Made by a program: the position numbers and the translations under genes | NCBI GenBank assembly: GCA_903772945.1 | Contig: CAICTM010000343.1 | Span: 1-64,000, forward strand | Length of the DNA stretch: 64,000 bases | Source: Seminavis robusta | Taxonomy: Eukaryota; Bacillariophyta; Bacillariophyceae; Naviculales; Naviculaceae | Direction of reading: 5' to 3' | Notes under the pieces: generated by a model | Database searches by the model: none | What the model saw: the letters and a program-made list of their open reading frames with translations, nothing else | What the model was told of the DNA's origin: nothing | Part shown: in pieces, positions 1 through 11,702 of the stretch | How positions within the stretch are numbered: position 1 is the stretch's first letter | Layout: every line of letters begins with the position of its first letter

Positions 1-300
1 GCCTTCAGCCCAGCCCGTGCCACCGGAGCATGCAAGCACACTTCATTTGCCCCAGTATTTTCATGACAACCACAATCTCCGGCCAGCAGCACCTCTCCGC
101 ATCAGTTTAAGCAGCAGTAGTCAACCAAGTTCCTCGCCGAGCGTCAGTTTCAAACCAAGTGTAAGCATGAAGCCTAGCATTTCTTCCCAACCAAGTTCTA
201 CGCCGAGCGTCAGTTTCAAACCAAGCGTTAGCATGAAGCCTAGCCTTTCTTCCCAGCCAAGTTCTACGCCGAGCGTCAGTTTCAAACCAAGCCGGCCCTA
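1..300 (+). repeat. Inverted, partly scrambled copy of Pro-Ser repeat coding sequence
   Basis: This strand encodes units such as SVSFKPSVSMKPS and SSQPSSTPSVSFKPS, the same units found on the opposite strand at about 480-720. Positions 119-165 match the reverse complement of that segment almost exactly. Positions 20-118 match it only with many one- or two-base indels and carry stops in the matching frame. The open stretch ends at 301. It could be the decayed end of a tail-to-tail paralogue or a fold-back assembly artefact at a sequence end. No complete gene is visible. Confidence 0.6.
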
Positions 301-390
301 GGTGTTTAGCTATTTAGTAAGAAGTATCCTTTTGCCATTTCTTCCCAACACAGCTTTCAGATAACTTGAGCCTGAGCGTGCGAGGAGATT

Positions 391-1439
391 TCAAGGCATG
401 ATGGACTTCAGCTGCTTACACTGGTTGAACACTGCGCTCTGGGCGTAGAACTTGAGCTGCGCGAAGAGGCTACGAGCTTCATGCTTACATCTTGGTTTGA
501 AACTGACGCTCGGCGAGGAACTTGGTTGACTACTGGTGCTGGGCTTAAAACTGATGCTTGGAGAGTTGCTTGGCTGGCCGGAGATTGTTGGTTTCATTGA
601 AATACTGGGGGCAAATGAAGTGCTTGGCATGCTGCTGGGTTGGCTACTGGTGCTGGGCTTGAAGCTGACGCTGGGTGAGCTGCTCGGCTGACTGCTGCTG
701 CTTGGTTTGAAGCTTACAGAGGGGGCTGGAGTACTTGCAACTTGGATCTCCTCATCAACGGTGAAAGCACTTTGACTGGTGGGCGCGAAGCTCTCCGAGG
801 GCGCTTGAGTTGGTGACAGAGTTGGGCCGAAAGAGGGTACTTCAGTTGGGGTGGAGCTCGGAGTAGATGTAAGAACAAAGTTTTGATTGAGGGGATCAAT
901 CCAATTTAAGTTCACAACTCCAATGCCAGCACCTTTCAGCGTGAGGCCTGCATTGGCAGCTCTGGACAAGAAGGAATCAAAGGAAGCTTCAACATCAAAG
1001 ATATGAACATCCAAAGAGATGGCAACGGTGGAAACGTCGCCCAGATCATACAAATTGCAAATGTCGAACCAATCTGATTGAAAAAACGAGTCACCTTCAT
1101 CTCGAGAGACAGTCGCAATGGTCACCAATGGATCTTGCACCATGTTAAGGGGGATTTTGAGGTCACCAGTTCCAGTCCTCCTCCTCGCACTTCCAAGACG
1201 CAGAATGGGCGGAAAGGATAGTTGGTACGGAATGAGTCGTAGCTTGCCTGTATGTCGTCTGCAGTTGGCCCGCCTTGGTCCGCGATAGCAATTACCGTAA
1301 GGAGCTGTTCCTCATCTTCCGGAGTGAGCAGCTGACGGGATGTTTTTGAGGAGTGGTCTGACCTCAGGGAACTTCCATGAACACCACCCTGAGATGCGGC
1401 AAGTAGAGAAACGACGGCAAGCCGAAGCCAGTTGCTCAT
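391..1439 (-). CDS. Secreted Pro-Ser repeat protein, one apparent frameshift
   Basis: The ATG at 1439 opens a signal peptide (WLRLAVVSLLAASQGGVHG) followed by a domain of unknown family. Near 1150-1160 the frame changes. Adding one A to the AAAA run would join ...LELVTSK to IPLNMVQDPLVTIATV and continue the protein. The second part is a folded-looking stretch of about 90 residues, then Pro/Ser/Thr-rich repeats (PSxxPS, SFKPS, STSSQPS) typical of diatom secreted or cell-wall-associated proteins. The last 30 residues (about 391-490) look like the same repeat scrambled by indels, so the true C-terminus is uncertain. Function is unknown; extracellular location is inferred from the signal peptide. 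It may be a real gene with read errors or a pseudogene. Confidence 0.55.
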
Positions 1440-1690
1440 GGCTATTGTAGATCAGCAGAATAGGAACGCCCAAAAGGATAAGAATGCATTGGCTTGCAGT
1501 GGACGGTGGATGCTTCGATGGTTGTGATTTTGCATCGCTTTCTCCAAACTCGTTCTCGTCTCGCGATAGTGAGACCCAATTTTGCGAAGATACTTAGGAC
1601 TTCCGTAAGCTTTGGTACTTAATGACAGCATTCTTCTCACAATTTCAAAAAGTTGCTCTCCTCCGCATGACAGGGGGTACCGGTGCATGA

Positions 1691-1717
1691 CGTACCGTAC
1701 GGTACGGTACGTACCGT
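1691..1717. repeat. GTACCGTAC/GGTAC palindromic cluster
   Basis: Overlapping self-complementary GTACCGTAC, GTACGGTAC and GTACGTAC words occur back to back. This is one of many such clusters in the intergenic DNA of the window. It lies about 250 bp upstream of the secreted repeat gene start. Function is unknown. Confidence 0.6.
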
Positions 1718-1775
1718 TCAAGTGTCTGACATCTTGATCAGAGGTGGCCGACGAGAGGGGAGAAAGCTTTGCTAC

Positions 1776-2651
1776 TACTACCAGAGATTAACCTCATTGG
1801 GTAACTATATCGGCCACCTAATGTAAACAGCTCTGTCGGCTTATCAAGGCACTCTGACAGCCCAACCAAAATCGTCTCATCATCGTCGCCAACACCATGA
1901 ACTGTTTGGCAATGGGCTACAGTTGGCTGGATTGGCTTCTTCCTACAGTTCTAAGCTCCTGAAGATGGTCTATTTTTGGGATAGTTACTCAATGTGATTT
2001 GCCGTGTTAATAAGCATGATAAATTATTACATTTCCATTATCTTTCAACCCCAACAACAGGAGCGACAATTTCTGCCGCTGTTTCGACCGGCCTATCGAC
2101 ACGGCAACACCAGAAGACTAGTCACTGAGCCGGAGACTACACCACTTGACTGGTAGCGCCGCCTAGACCGGCTGCGGAGCGTCGAATCGGCGCGGAGCGT
2201 CGAATCGGCGGCGACTTGTCGTTTTGGGGTATCCCATTATCTCCTTCTATTATCTCTCCCCTCGGAGCCCCTCCAGCCACCTCTCCAGCGGAGCAACCTC
2301 TCCTGCTGATGCCAACAATAGTCGTATCGAAGCCGTCGAACGCCAACGACCGATGCTCCTTTTCCCCGTCCTCTTAACGACGAACGACGCTCCGTTTCGC
2401 CATGGTGTGGGAAATGTGAAATGGCGAAAATCATGAAAAGGGGCTTTCACCGGCTCTTTCCAGCCATTACTCCCTAACTCTTCCTTCTAGACCCCATATG
2501 TAATGTTCCCAGATGATGTTAGAATAGGTATAGAAAGAGTATTGAGTTTGATATCAAGCATTAAAGGCAGGTTTGAAGCTGTACAAAGCGTTTACATTTT
2601 TAATTACCCAATGTAATCATAATTACCCAATGAGGTTAATCTCTGGTAGTA
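1776..2651. mobile_element. TA-flanked terminal-inverted-repeat element (non-autonomous)
   Basis: The 29 bases at 1776-1804 are perfectly repeated in inverse orientation at 2623-2651. Both ends begin with TA followed by CTACCAGAGATTAACCTC, so the element proper is 1778-2649 (872 bp), flanked by TA on each side, as expected for a TA target-site duplication. Inside are a tandem CGGAGCGTCGAATCGG pair (about 2176-2211) and a second AATTACCCAAT word near the right end. No transposase-like reading frame is present, so it is probably a MITE-like derivative mobilised in trans, of the Tc1/mariner type if the TA duplication is real. Confidence 0.65.
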
Positions 2652-3890
2652 CTAAGTAGTACTGCACGCCGCCTTTACAGTCGTTCCTACTAGCTAGTAC
2701 TGTAGTACTATTAATTATTAGCTGGTACTATTTTTTATTAAATAGCTTGTATCAATGCTGTACATGTAGTATTGGAACAACGCCATCTATCTGACAGCTT
2801 CTGGTCAGTTTTTTCACTGAGGCAGCGATCTTCAGAGCCCCCTAAAAGAGTTGGTCGAATCATCGAATCCTCTCCTTTTCGGTACCCGTACGGTCGACCT
2901 AATAGGTATGCTGTTTTCGTCGGTTCTTGGTGCATGCTTGGTTCGAGGAGTTATGTTCTTCTCCATGTAGTCCAATAGTACAATGTAATCTAGCATCATC
3001 GACGACCAAGAATATCATCCTAGTAGTGTTGATGCGTTTGTTGGCGCGTACTTGGGCAATCAGGAAGGGTCTAACAACCCGTAGTACTCTGGGCTCTGGG
3101 TACATGCAGGAGGACGAAGGATGCTTCCAGCTTGATAAGGAGTGGTTAGTAAGTCGGCGTCTGGGGTGGATTTTTTTGGTGGGTGGGAGTGGCAAGCTTG
3201 ACGGGGATGAAGAAGTGAACTTTGTTCTACTCGACCGCCCTCGTCACCCAGTACTGGTGCTCAGTTCGGGCGTTGGTGGCTGTCCTGAGCAAGTCGCTTG
3301 TGCCTCATCCCCAACATGGCCAACTGTGCACATACATCACTGGAGCAATGACCCAGGCATGATAGCGGGAACGCCAAAATACATCTCACTCGAAGGGGAC
3401 CTGACCGTCGTGCCCTGTACCTTGCCCATACCGATGATACCAATGTTTCAGCCTGTGTAGGTTGAACGCAGCGATTTGGGTTCACAAAGCAAATGAGTTG
3501 CGTAGAGACGAATGAATAGACGGATAGACTGCCAGATTCGATGCGAGCAGCAGTGTTCTATCATAGTGGAGACTCTGAGGGACGCCATGAACTCGACTAG
3601 AGTCTTGCTGTTTGCCGTGTCTGAAGGCTCGCCGCCGACACGAAGGCTGTTTTGTCGGTTGTGAAGAGCGAATTCCTACACTGCTATAGACAAGAAGACG
3701 TTTCACTCAGATCCCCGTTATTATATTATTTTAGCATAGCCTGACAAGAACACCTGCGTACTTTGCGAATTGGAGCATCAGTAGAGCAGAGGAAAGTTTG
3801 GCTCCGCGTGTGTAGGGTAGGTCATGAATTGCCGAACGGATTTTTCCGAGTTGGTCTCTTTTACTGTACCCACCCAAATTTTAATTCCTA
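2652..3890. other. Intergenic, no supported gene
   Basis: The first 80 bases are rich in AGTACT/TAGTAC words and AT. Open frames exist here, the longest on the plus strand at 2927-3460, but it lacks an ATG at its 5' end and has no recognisable domain. I see no RNA gene. Confidence 0.5.
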
Positions 3891-5053
3891 CTACATGGTC
3901 CACTTTAGCTCTTTAGTTTCTCTCAGGGCTTGGCTGGTCTTCCTTCGCGCTTGTGCCTTTGTCAGGAGAAAGTACTGGCCGGTGGCTTCATCTCGTTTGA
4001 TGAAGCGACCACCATAGCTAACGACATGTTCGACAATGGCTCGGCTCAAGTCGGTTTTGGCAGTCTTGGCACCGGTGCTTTGATAAGTCCTCTTCATTTC
4101 GCTGACGACCTGCCGATACCGCTTGTTTCCCGGATGGTGATTGGATTTTCCTGTGACCATTAGAATAATAACAACCAACAGCAAGTAAGCGAAATCAAGG
4201 GTGAGATTAACAGAAAAGAAACCCAACCCGATCAAACAATAGTACAGTGTATGTACTCACCGCCACGGCCACAAAGGACATCACAGTCCCGAACCTTTTC
4301 CACAAATAGCTTTTCCTTGGGTGCCATCTCTTCCATGCGAGTCTTTTTGCGCGGTTTCTTGCTGGTAGTAGGTCCATCCATTTGCACAATCGCAATTCCG
4401 GCCGCTTCGGCGTTGGCGTGAAGCTGGGCAGCAGCCGCAGCGGCAGCCGCAGCGACATTGCCAGGTTCAGGAACAATCTTTTCGGATCCCTCCTTCTTAT
4501 CGTCCTTCTTATCGGGCATGGCCAGACTAGCAAGAAGCTGCAAGCCTTCCTGTGGCTTCTTGTCTTCGGCAGCATTGTCAGGTTTCTTCTCTTCCTTCTT
4601 GTCTTCCTCGCTGGTTGTTGTTGTGGTGGTGGTTGTTGGCGTCTCCTCCTTGGCCTTGGCAGGCGCTTTGTCCTCTTTCTTCTCGCCCTCTTTCTTCTCA
4701 CCACTCTCGTCCTTTGGAGGAGGAGCAGCTCCTTTGGCGGAAGGAGCCACTTGACCCGTTAGCGGCGGGGGAGGTGGTGGGGGCGGCTGAGGCGGACCAT
4801 AGGGCATCCCCATGTAATGAGGCGGAGGAGGACCGTAAGGTCCATGCATGTGGGGATGAAAAGGCATCATCGGATGCATGGCTGCCGGATGAGGAGGACC
4901 GTACGGCGCCATATTCTTGTCGTTTGGGTGACCATGACGCGGTGGAGGTGGTGGCGGAGGAGGAGGAGGCATCCCTGGTCCTGGTCCTGGTCCTGCCGAT
5001 GGTCGACTGCTATAGCTGCTCATGGTCAATCTTGCTTTTGTTGGGTCATCCAT
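3891..5053 (-). CDS. DUF6824-like domain protein, proline-rich N-terminus, two exons
   Basis: The first in-frame ATG is at 5053 (MDDPTKARL; MSSYSS at 5023 is an alternative). Exon 1 ends at 4261, a GTGAGT...CACAG intron covers 4152-4260 (109 bp; acceptor AG at 4151-4152, exon 2 starts at 4150), and exon 2 runs to 3891, giving about 350 residues. The N-terminal half has polyproline runs and Pro/His/Met-rich segments, then Lys/Glu-rich and poly-Ala stretches. The C-terminal 90 residues read DVLCGRGG, KSNHHPGNKRYR, SRAIVEHVVSYGGRFIK, and ARRKTSQALRE. This is the conserved layout of the DUF6824 domain, which is numerous in diatoms and of unknown molecular function. The intron splits the domain immediately after GRGG. 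A nuclear role is possible from the basic KKPRKKTR patch before the domain, but that is inference. Confidence 0.85.
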
Positions 5054-5824
5054 GCATGCCCAGACAGGGATATTTTCGTTTTGTCGGTGGGGGTGGTGCT
5101 TCAAGGAAGCTCAATACGACTGATGAGTGATCGTGGGGCTTTCAGAGGTGACGCCAGCACGCCTCCTGAAGCCTGACAGAGTTCGGTTTCGAATTCGAAA
5201 GAGCCGGGCCACAGTCATGCGTTGATTTTTACGTTTCGGAGATTTATCAAGAAAAAGGATCAATAATTCCTTTGAAACTTTGAAGACCCGCCAGTTTTCC
5301 GAGTGACAACCTCCCCGATGAGAATTAATTTTGCAATTCCGCGCAATCTGCACTCCCAATGTACCGGTGCCGCTGGTTTGGTCCTTGTTCCGGCTAAAAA
5401 GGGCCAGGAACCTTTACCGTACATACTAGTACCAGACACTCTGAGGATGGGGCCAATGTTATGAAAGACAGCAGGATCCATCTGCGAGTGCGGCAGTGCT
5501 GGATCTAACACTCTCGTCACCGTGACGAGATGATTAGAAGCGGTGACTGTAGCTAGTTGAACCTCTTCCTCAAGTGGCGTGAAGTGCGAAAGTAAAGGAG
5601 GGAACCAGTGACAGCGAACCGCATGCTTACATGTAACTAGAACCGCACAACGTCGAGATACCGGTACCAGGCCAGGTATATACACAATAAGACGATGATA
5701 GCTAGGAGCCTTTCTTGAACTACTGTACAAACATTGGTTCCTCTAGAGTACTGTTATGCGTACCGGTCCGATACCATTAGGCGGGCGCAGCCAGCGCCGG
5801 CGATCCACTGCGTAGTAATGGAGC
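5054..5824. other. Intergenic between DUF6824-like gene and Arf-GEF 3' end
   Basis: About 770 bp. It holds the promoter and 5' leader of the DUF6824-like gene (minus strand) and the 3' flank of the Arf-GEF. Scattered GGTACC/CCGGTACC words occur near 5360-5365, 5418 and 5660. No supported gene; the longest minus-strand open frame (5260-5730) has no recognisable content. Confidence 0.5.
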
Positions 5825-8800
5825 TCAGGTCGTGTGGGCTGTGTTGATGATGGATCCCCCCAGTGCACCAAACTTCTCGAGTTCTGCCAGTAGAGTCTCG
5901 CTAGCCCAAGTGCTAAACTCTTTGTCGCCATCAAAGCCATCTGACATCATCTTGTTGGCACACTCCGTAACCGTCTCTACGGTCTTTTGAAACAAGGGAC
6001 TCACGCTTCCTTGACGACCCTCCCTCAGATTCTCTTCCGCCACCCCCGCAATCTGTTGGATCAGATCTGTCAAGTCTTCCCAGTTCTCGCTGCGATGGCT
6101 CAGAGGTGGCAACACCATCATCAGGACTTGACCTAGCACAGTGAAAGTGTTGGCTCGGGATATATCCGCTGACAAGGGTGGCTGCTTGTTGACCATCAGA
6201 TAAAGGATTGCCAGCCATTTGTCGTCAGAGATCTCATCCGCATTCGTTTCTTTCATTAGACGGCTGTAGCATTCCATTCCACAACGAGACGACTCTTCGT
6301 CCACGGAACGACAAACGCTGTAGACGGAAACAATCACATTCTGCCACAGTTCCTTGTCGGGGACTTTGCCAGAAGACACTTGTCCTTCGCCATTTTCTTT
6401 GCCTTCCTCTTTCACTTCGGGTGGTGCCAACAGTGAAACGAGGTGTCGATACACCTTCTCCAGGCACAACATTGCTGGCAACGAAAGGGATAGGTCATTT
6501 TGATAGAATCCAAGCACAAAGCGGATGAGGATTCTCGTCAGTGCCACACAAGCATCCTTCGACAGTGGTGGAGGTTGTTCTGCGGGGTCCTGGTTGTGGT
6601 TGTCGCCTTCCTCTTCTTTCTGCTCAAATGTCAGTGTGGACGCGGATTCTTGTGTCAGGTGTTCGCTTGCAACGTCTTCTGGTGGCGATGGTAGAGCGTA
6701 CTCCACCGTAGATGCGATTCCATCGAAGACGAACCCTCGGGCTGCCTGGTAGTTGGCAAGCATGTCTAACGTGTCCCCCATGAACGTCCACTCATTGGGA
6801 GTCTCGAAAAAGTGGAACGAAGCTCTCAAAATGATTGCTAAACCACAGGCCATTCGATCCGATATTTGGGCGATAAATTTACGAGGAAGGGACATCATGA
6901 GCAGGTGTAACGAAGCTCGTAGATGCGGCCGAAGCTGGTCGAGCGAAAAAGCAATAAACGGGAATGTGAGACCGAGTCGTAAAGTAGACAACAAGCTGCT
7001 GATCAAGGCAGGTAAAACTTACGTCTGGAAGGTCGTATAGATGTATGCTGGATCTCAAAATGGTAACGACAACACGCTCCACCATGAAAGGGGCTGGAAT
7101 TTTGTTGTCGTCCACTTTGCTCAGAATATTCTCGAACTTTTGAAGAAACAGAGAGAACAGTTCGGTGGCCTTTTCACGATTTGTTAGCAGGGCTCGAGCA
7201 GCAAGCTCCAGAGAGAAGATGGCATGCTGCTCTAACACCGGGTCGTCATCGAATGGATACTCGTCCACTGATATCAGCAGCGCTTGGATGGCAATGAATT
7301 GTTGCTCGTGGTGCAATTGAGGGGAAGGCTCTTCTTCGTTTCCAGTCGAAGAACCCATCTGAACGACCACTTTCTCCACGTCGCAGTTTTCAGCCACATC
7401 CAACAGCCGCATGGAAAATGTCGACAGTTCTTCCTTGATGTTGCCAGAATTGGTACCCGAACGCTGCGATCGCTCAGATTCCTCGTTGAGCCCACTCCCC
7501 TTTTCTTTCTTGGGCTGTCCCCACAAACTTCGAAGCCAGCTCTTTTTCTTATTGGCATCGTCTTTTCCGAGCAGTGCGCGATAGTGATCGTCGAGTCGCT
7601 TCTGTGAATTCTGCGCAAAACTGGAGAGCGGCAAGACGTTGCCGTTACTGTCTGCAAAGTCATCCAAGTCTGACAGACCAGCGGGCAAGCCCTTCGCATC
7701 ACGTAGCGCACATATGCAATCGATAAAGGCAGGCCAGGCTTCCCTCACCCGAGGCGCAAATGATCTTAGCATGACAAAGGCGGTGTCCAGAGCCAACAGT
7801 CCCCTATGAGCTGCACTCCCAGTGACATCAACAACGTCTACCCCCTCTTCTGTTTCGTCGTCATCGCCATCATTTTCCTCGGTTTCGGCTTCCGCCTCCG
7901 CTTCGTCATCCTCTTCCCCAGAACTAGCAGTGCCCACATTGTTGTTTCTTTGGGCATGAACCGCAAAACTGGCGTGCAAGGGATCGACGCCCTTAGGTGA
8001 GCAAAGCAGACTGGTCGGGACCGGTGATTCTGTGTCAATAATGACTGATTCGTCATTGTCCTCTCCCAGTACTGCCATTGGCATCCGACCGTTGGGCAAT
8101 ATCGGGGCCCCGTTGTCATACCCAGAGTGTTCCAGGGCTGTACATCCCATAATGTAGTCTCGTCCTAATCGTAGAAGGATCTGCAGAATGTCGTTCAAGA
8201 TCTCGTCTGTTTCAAAGAATTCGCACATTTTCGCCATCTGCTTGAGTCCCCGCAGTGCTCGGACTACCAAGTCATCATCCCATGATCGGCAAAAGACTCC
8301 CGCCAAACTCTGAATGGCCCCGCAGTTGGCAATGGTGACAAACATTTCCTTGTCGTGAATCCCGGCTCGTTCAATCGATTGTCGTGCTGCATAAGGTGGA
8401 GTGAAAAAAGCAGTTGCGACGTTTTGCGACCGATTCGTCAAGACACTGTCCCACGTAGATCTGAAAGTTTCCTGAAAGTTCTTGGACGTGCTGGTGGTGG
8501 TAGAATGCATCATTGTTTGAGTCATGGAAAAGAATTCGCCCACTTCAGCCTGAACCTGAATTTCTTTGGTCTTGATCTGTTCGTAGAGTTCGGCTAAGAA
8601 GTCTTCTGGCAGGTCCTCTCCGCCATTGATCCCTCGATTGTTCTTGATGAATTGTTGCAGTGTCATGCGTCGATTCCGTCTCATACTGGGATTGTGCAAG
8701 TCGGTGTTAAGCATAATGGTAGAGAAACTCAAAACGAACACGGCATCTGAGTTCTTAAACACAAACTCTGAGCTCTTTTTGCCATCCCCGTCATCTTCAC

Positions 8801-11702
8801 TGGCCCTACTGTTGTCCAATTCCTGACCTTCTTTGATTTTGTTATCATCGACGTTGGAGGTGGTTGTCACTATTTGTTTGCCCTTTTGTTGTTGATACAG
8901 TTCTTTGGAAAAGGCTTCCATGAGTCGATCGATGCACTGCGCCTCTCCAGGCAGTCGGAATTTGGTCAAGAACTTGCGGACAGCACCCGCAAATGTCAAT
9001 TCCGAAAAGTCGTATCGATGCACGAATTCTCCCAGCACGTGTGCATGGAAGGGGTACTTTTCTTTGGGTCCTTTGCTGATGTACTCTCCGATATTCGCCT
9101 TGTCAAGCCCGTGCGTGGAATACAAGAGATCGGCGACATTGTCGGGTGCCACTCCCAGCGGGTGAAGGACTCGCGCATCGTCGGGGCTGGGGTTTTTGGG
9201 CAATGGTTCGGTCGGAAGGATTTGATTGTCAATGGCAATTTGCAGCCACTTGTTGTTGAATGCGTCTTCATTGAACGCCGCGGCAATCAACGCCAGGAAA
9301 TGTTTTTTGATTTTGCGTTCTTGCAGCACTTCTTCCGACATGTCTTTGGGAGCCATCTGCCATCGTAGGTTACCAATTTCACTCGCTTGACTGGCAGCGA
9401 CACTGCCATCCAAACTACCCCCGTCATTTCCGTTGCTGTGGGCATTTTGGTTGCCGTGGTTGTGAATCAAATCTTCGTACCGCAGATGAGACTGGCACCG
9501 TCGAAAAATGGAATCCAGAATGGCCAGGATCCCATCGAGTGCCACTTTGTTGAGAATATTGAGGGGTATTTGCGGTGCTTGGGGTTGCCCAGCTCCCACC
9601 ATTCCTGTCAGAGTGGACTTGTCTCGCCGCGGGGAATGCAAGACGGACGAACTGGTCCCTCCGTGGCTGGAGAGATCACTAATCAGAGTACTGCTGTCAT
9701 CGGATGTGTTGGCACCGGTTCCTGTTTTCAACTGTCGCACAGATGTTTGATTCCGGAAGGATGCCAATGACGGCTGTTGATGCGAATTGAGAAAGTTGCT
9801 GTTGGTGTTGCCACCGCTATTGTTGTTGTTGCCGTGCAGATTATCAAAGTTTAGGGACGCAAAGGATGCAGTAGTGAACGACTCGGCCGTGGTTGGCAGC
9901 GTTCCCCCGGACGGGATCAACGACGGAGTTGTGGGTGTGAGCATGATCCGGTTGTTGGTCCCGTCGGCGCACGCTACCCGCCCCAGCGTGGTACATATGG
10001 ACTCGTAGAGGTTGGTACATGAAATGTCGCAATCGTAGTTGAGATATATATCCTGCATGAGCGCTACTTCTTGACAGAACTCGAGCAATGATTCGAGCGC
10101 GACCTCTCGCTCTTCCGATGTGGCACTCGATGCCGGATCCAGAATGCGCAAGTGCACACTGGTCAAGAATACTTCCAACGGTACCTTGAGATGATTTCGC
10201 ATGGATTGGAATAGATTGAAAATGACTCGTAGTGTCAAATTGAGAATCATGAGATCGTGGGTGGTACTCCACTGCAGCAAGTATTTGCAAAAGTCATTTT
10301 GTAGAATAGCAATTTCCGGTGGAGTGAATCCTTCTCGCAACGTTTCAAATGCCATGTTCATGAGAGTGAGGGAAGTGGCACAGGTAGCATCATTGTTTTG
10401 TTGCGGATTGAGTAGATTCGTCAATTTGAGTAGAATTTCCCTGCGTGCTTCCAAGAGTGGGGAATTGTCAATCTCGTCTTGGCTGGTAGTGTTGTGGAGT
10501 GAATCGTGGGACTCCATGGTATCCATGGTATTGGATCGTGCGACAAAGGATCGTGATGGCGACGTAATGGTGGAGAATACCTGCAATACAATTTGCCCTA
10601 AAGAATCGGCCGCAGCACTCTTGAGCAGTGGCGACGCTCGTTTTGCTCGATGCGAGACATGCAAACATGTATCTAGCAATCCAATGATCAAATCGGTGGA
10701 CAACAGTGGTTCTGAGGGATGCAGGGAACACCTTACGACCAATGCCGATAGTTCCAATAGTTTGAGTACGACTTGTTCGTCATCGTGCAAGAGCATGGTT
10801 CCGACGACTGTCCGTGAGGTGTTGGTTCCATCTCTGGAGTGATGTGGATTCGAATGATGATGATGATGGTGAAGATGAGAAGGGATTGCCACCGTACTGG
10901 CTCGTGTGGAATCATGACTGAGCGTTCTTCGCATGGCAATGCCTCTTGAACTGGCAGTTTCTAGCGCTGTTCCCGTGGCCGTCCCTGACAGACCTCCTCC
11001 CGGTTCAAAGTACTTGACGACTCCTCCGACACCTCCACCAGTGGCATTGACTCCCTGCAATGATTCTTCAAAAGTGCATTGTAAGAGTGCATTGGACATC
11101 CACGTCATACCCTGAGCGGCAGTTCGTGACGAAGTGGTCTGTGTCAAGAATCCGTATAGTAGGAATTTGTGCAATGCCGAGAGAGCGGCTCCGGTGACGG
11201 ATGCATTAATGTCGCGTCCTTGAATGGCTTCACAAAAGGGTGGCAAGTAGAGCATGGCATCGGGCAGTTCCGTCTGAGGAGCCGATTCCCACGCACAGAG
11301 TGTCGCGTGCAAATCTCGAAACTTTGCCAGCAACGGATGTTCGTATTGCTCGACTAGTTCGTCTTCGAAGCGATGAGGTGACACGTAGCGAGGATCAGCT
11401 CTCATGACAGTGAGTACATTGTGAATTTCACCCTTCAAGACACGAGCTGCTGTATGCGGTGGAATCTGCATCATGGCCATGGCTTCTCCTGGAGTAGTAA
11501 TTCCTCCTACCATCATTCCAAAGGGTTGCAGTGTGGGAATGGAGAGTCGATGAATGGGAAGATGATTGTTACCAGTACCTACACTGTGTACCGCACTCGA
11601 ACTAGTGTTGGCACGGGGACGAGTCGGAGGAGCCTCTTCCACTATTGACACTCGAGGAGGAGATGTTGTAGAGTCTGGTTCTTGCTGTTGCTCTTCACCC
11701 AT
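5825..11702 (-). CDS. Large Sec7-domain Arf guanine-nucleotide exchange factor (GBF1/GNOM type)
   Basis: It catalyses GDP-GTP exchange on Arf GTPases for Golgi/ER coat recruitment (known for the family). ATG at 11702; exon 1 ends at 7023, an 88-bp GTAAGT...CCAG intron covers 6935-7022, and exon 2 ends at 5825, giving 1,929 residues, a normal length for large Arf-GEFs. Domains by rough residue: N-terminal DCB region; HUS box near 550 (NYDCDISCTNLYE); Sec7 about 800-1045, with the catalytic glutamate finger in FRLPGEAQCID near 915 and a conserved FSTIMLNTDLHNP; then HDS-like helical repeats starting FRSTWDSVL. The NYDCDI...NLYE box and the FRSTW segment favour GBF1/GNOM over BIG/Sec7p. An acidic low-complexity insert lies inside Sec7, and a Glu/Asp-rich linker follows at about residues 1260-1300. 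Membrane association is peripheral; no transmembrane segment is seen. Confidence 0.92.

Noticed and set aside
2927-3460. 177-codon plus-strand open frame
   Set aside because: It opens with TTG instead of ATG, has no recognisable domain, and lies in repeat-rich intergenic DNA.
4552-5130. Long plus-strand frames opposite the first DUF6824-like gene
   Set aside because: Low-complexity Trp/Arg/Leu-rich translations caused by the polyproline and Lys/Glu coding sequence on the other strand.
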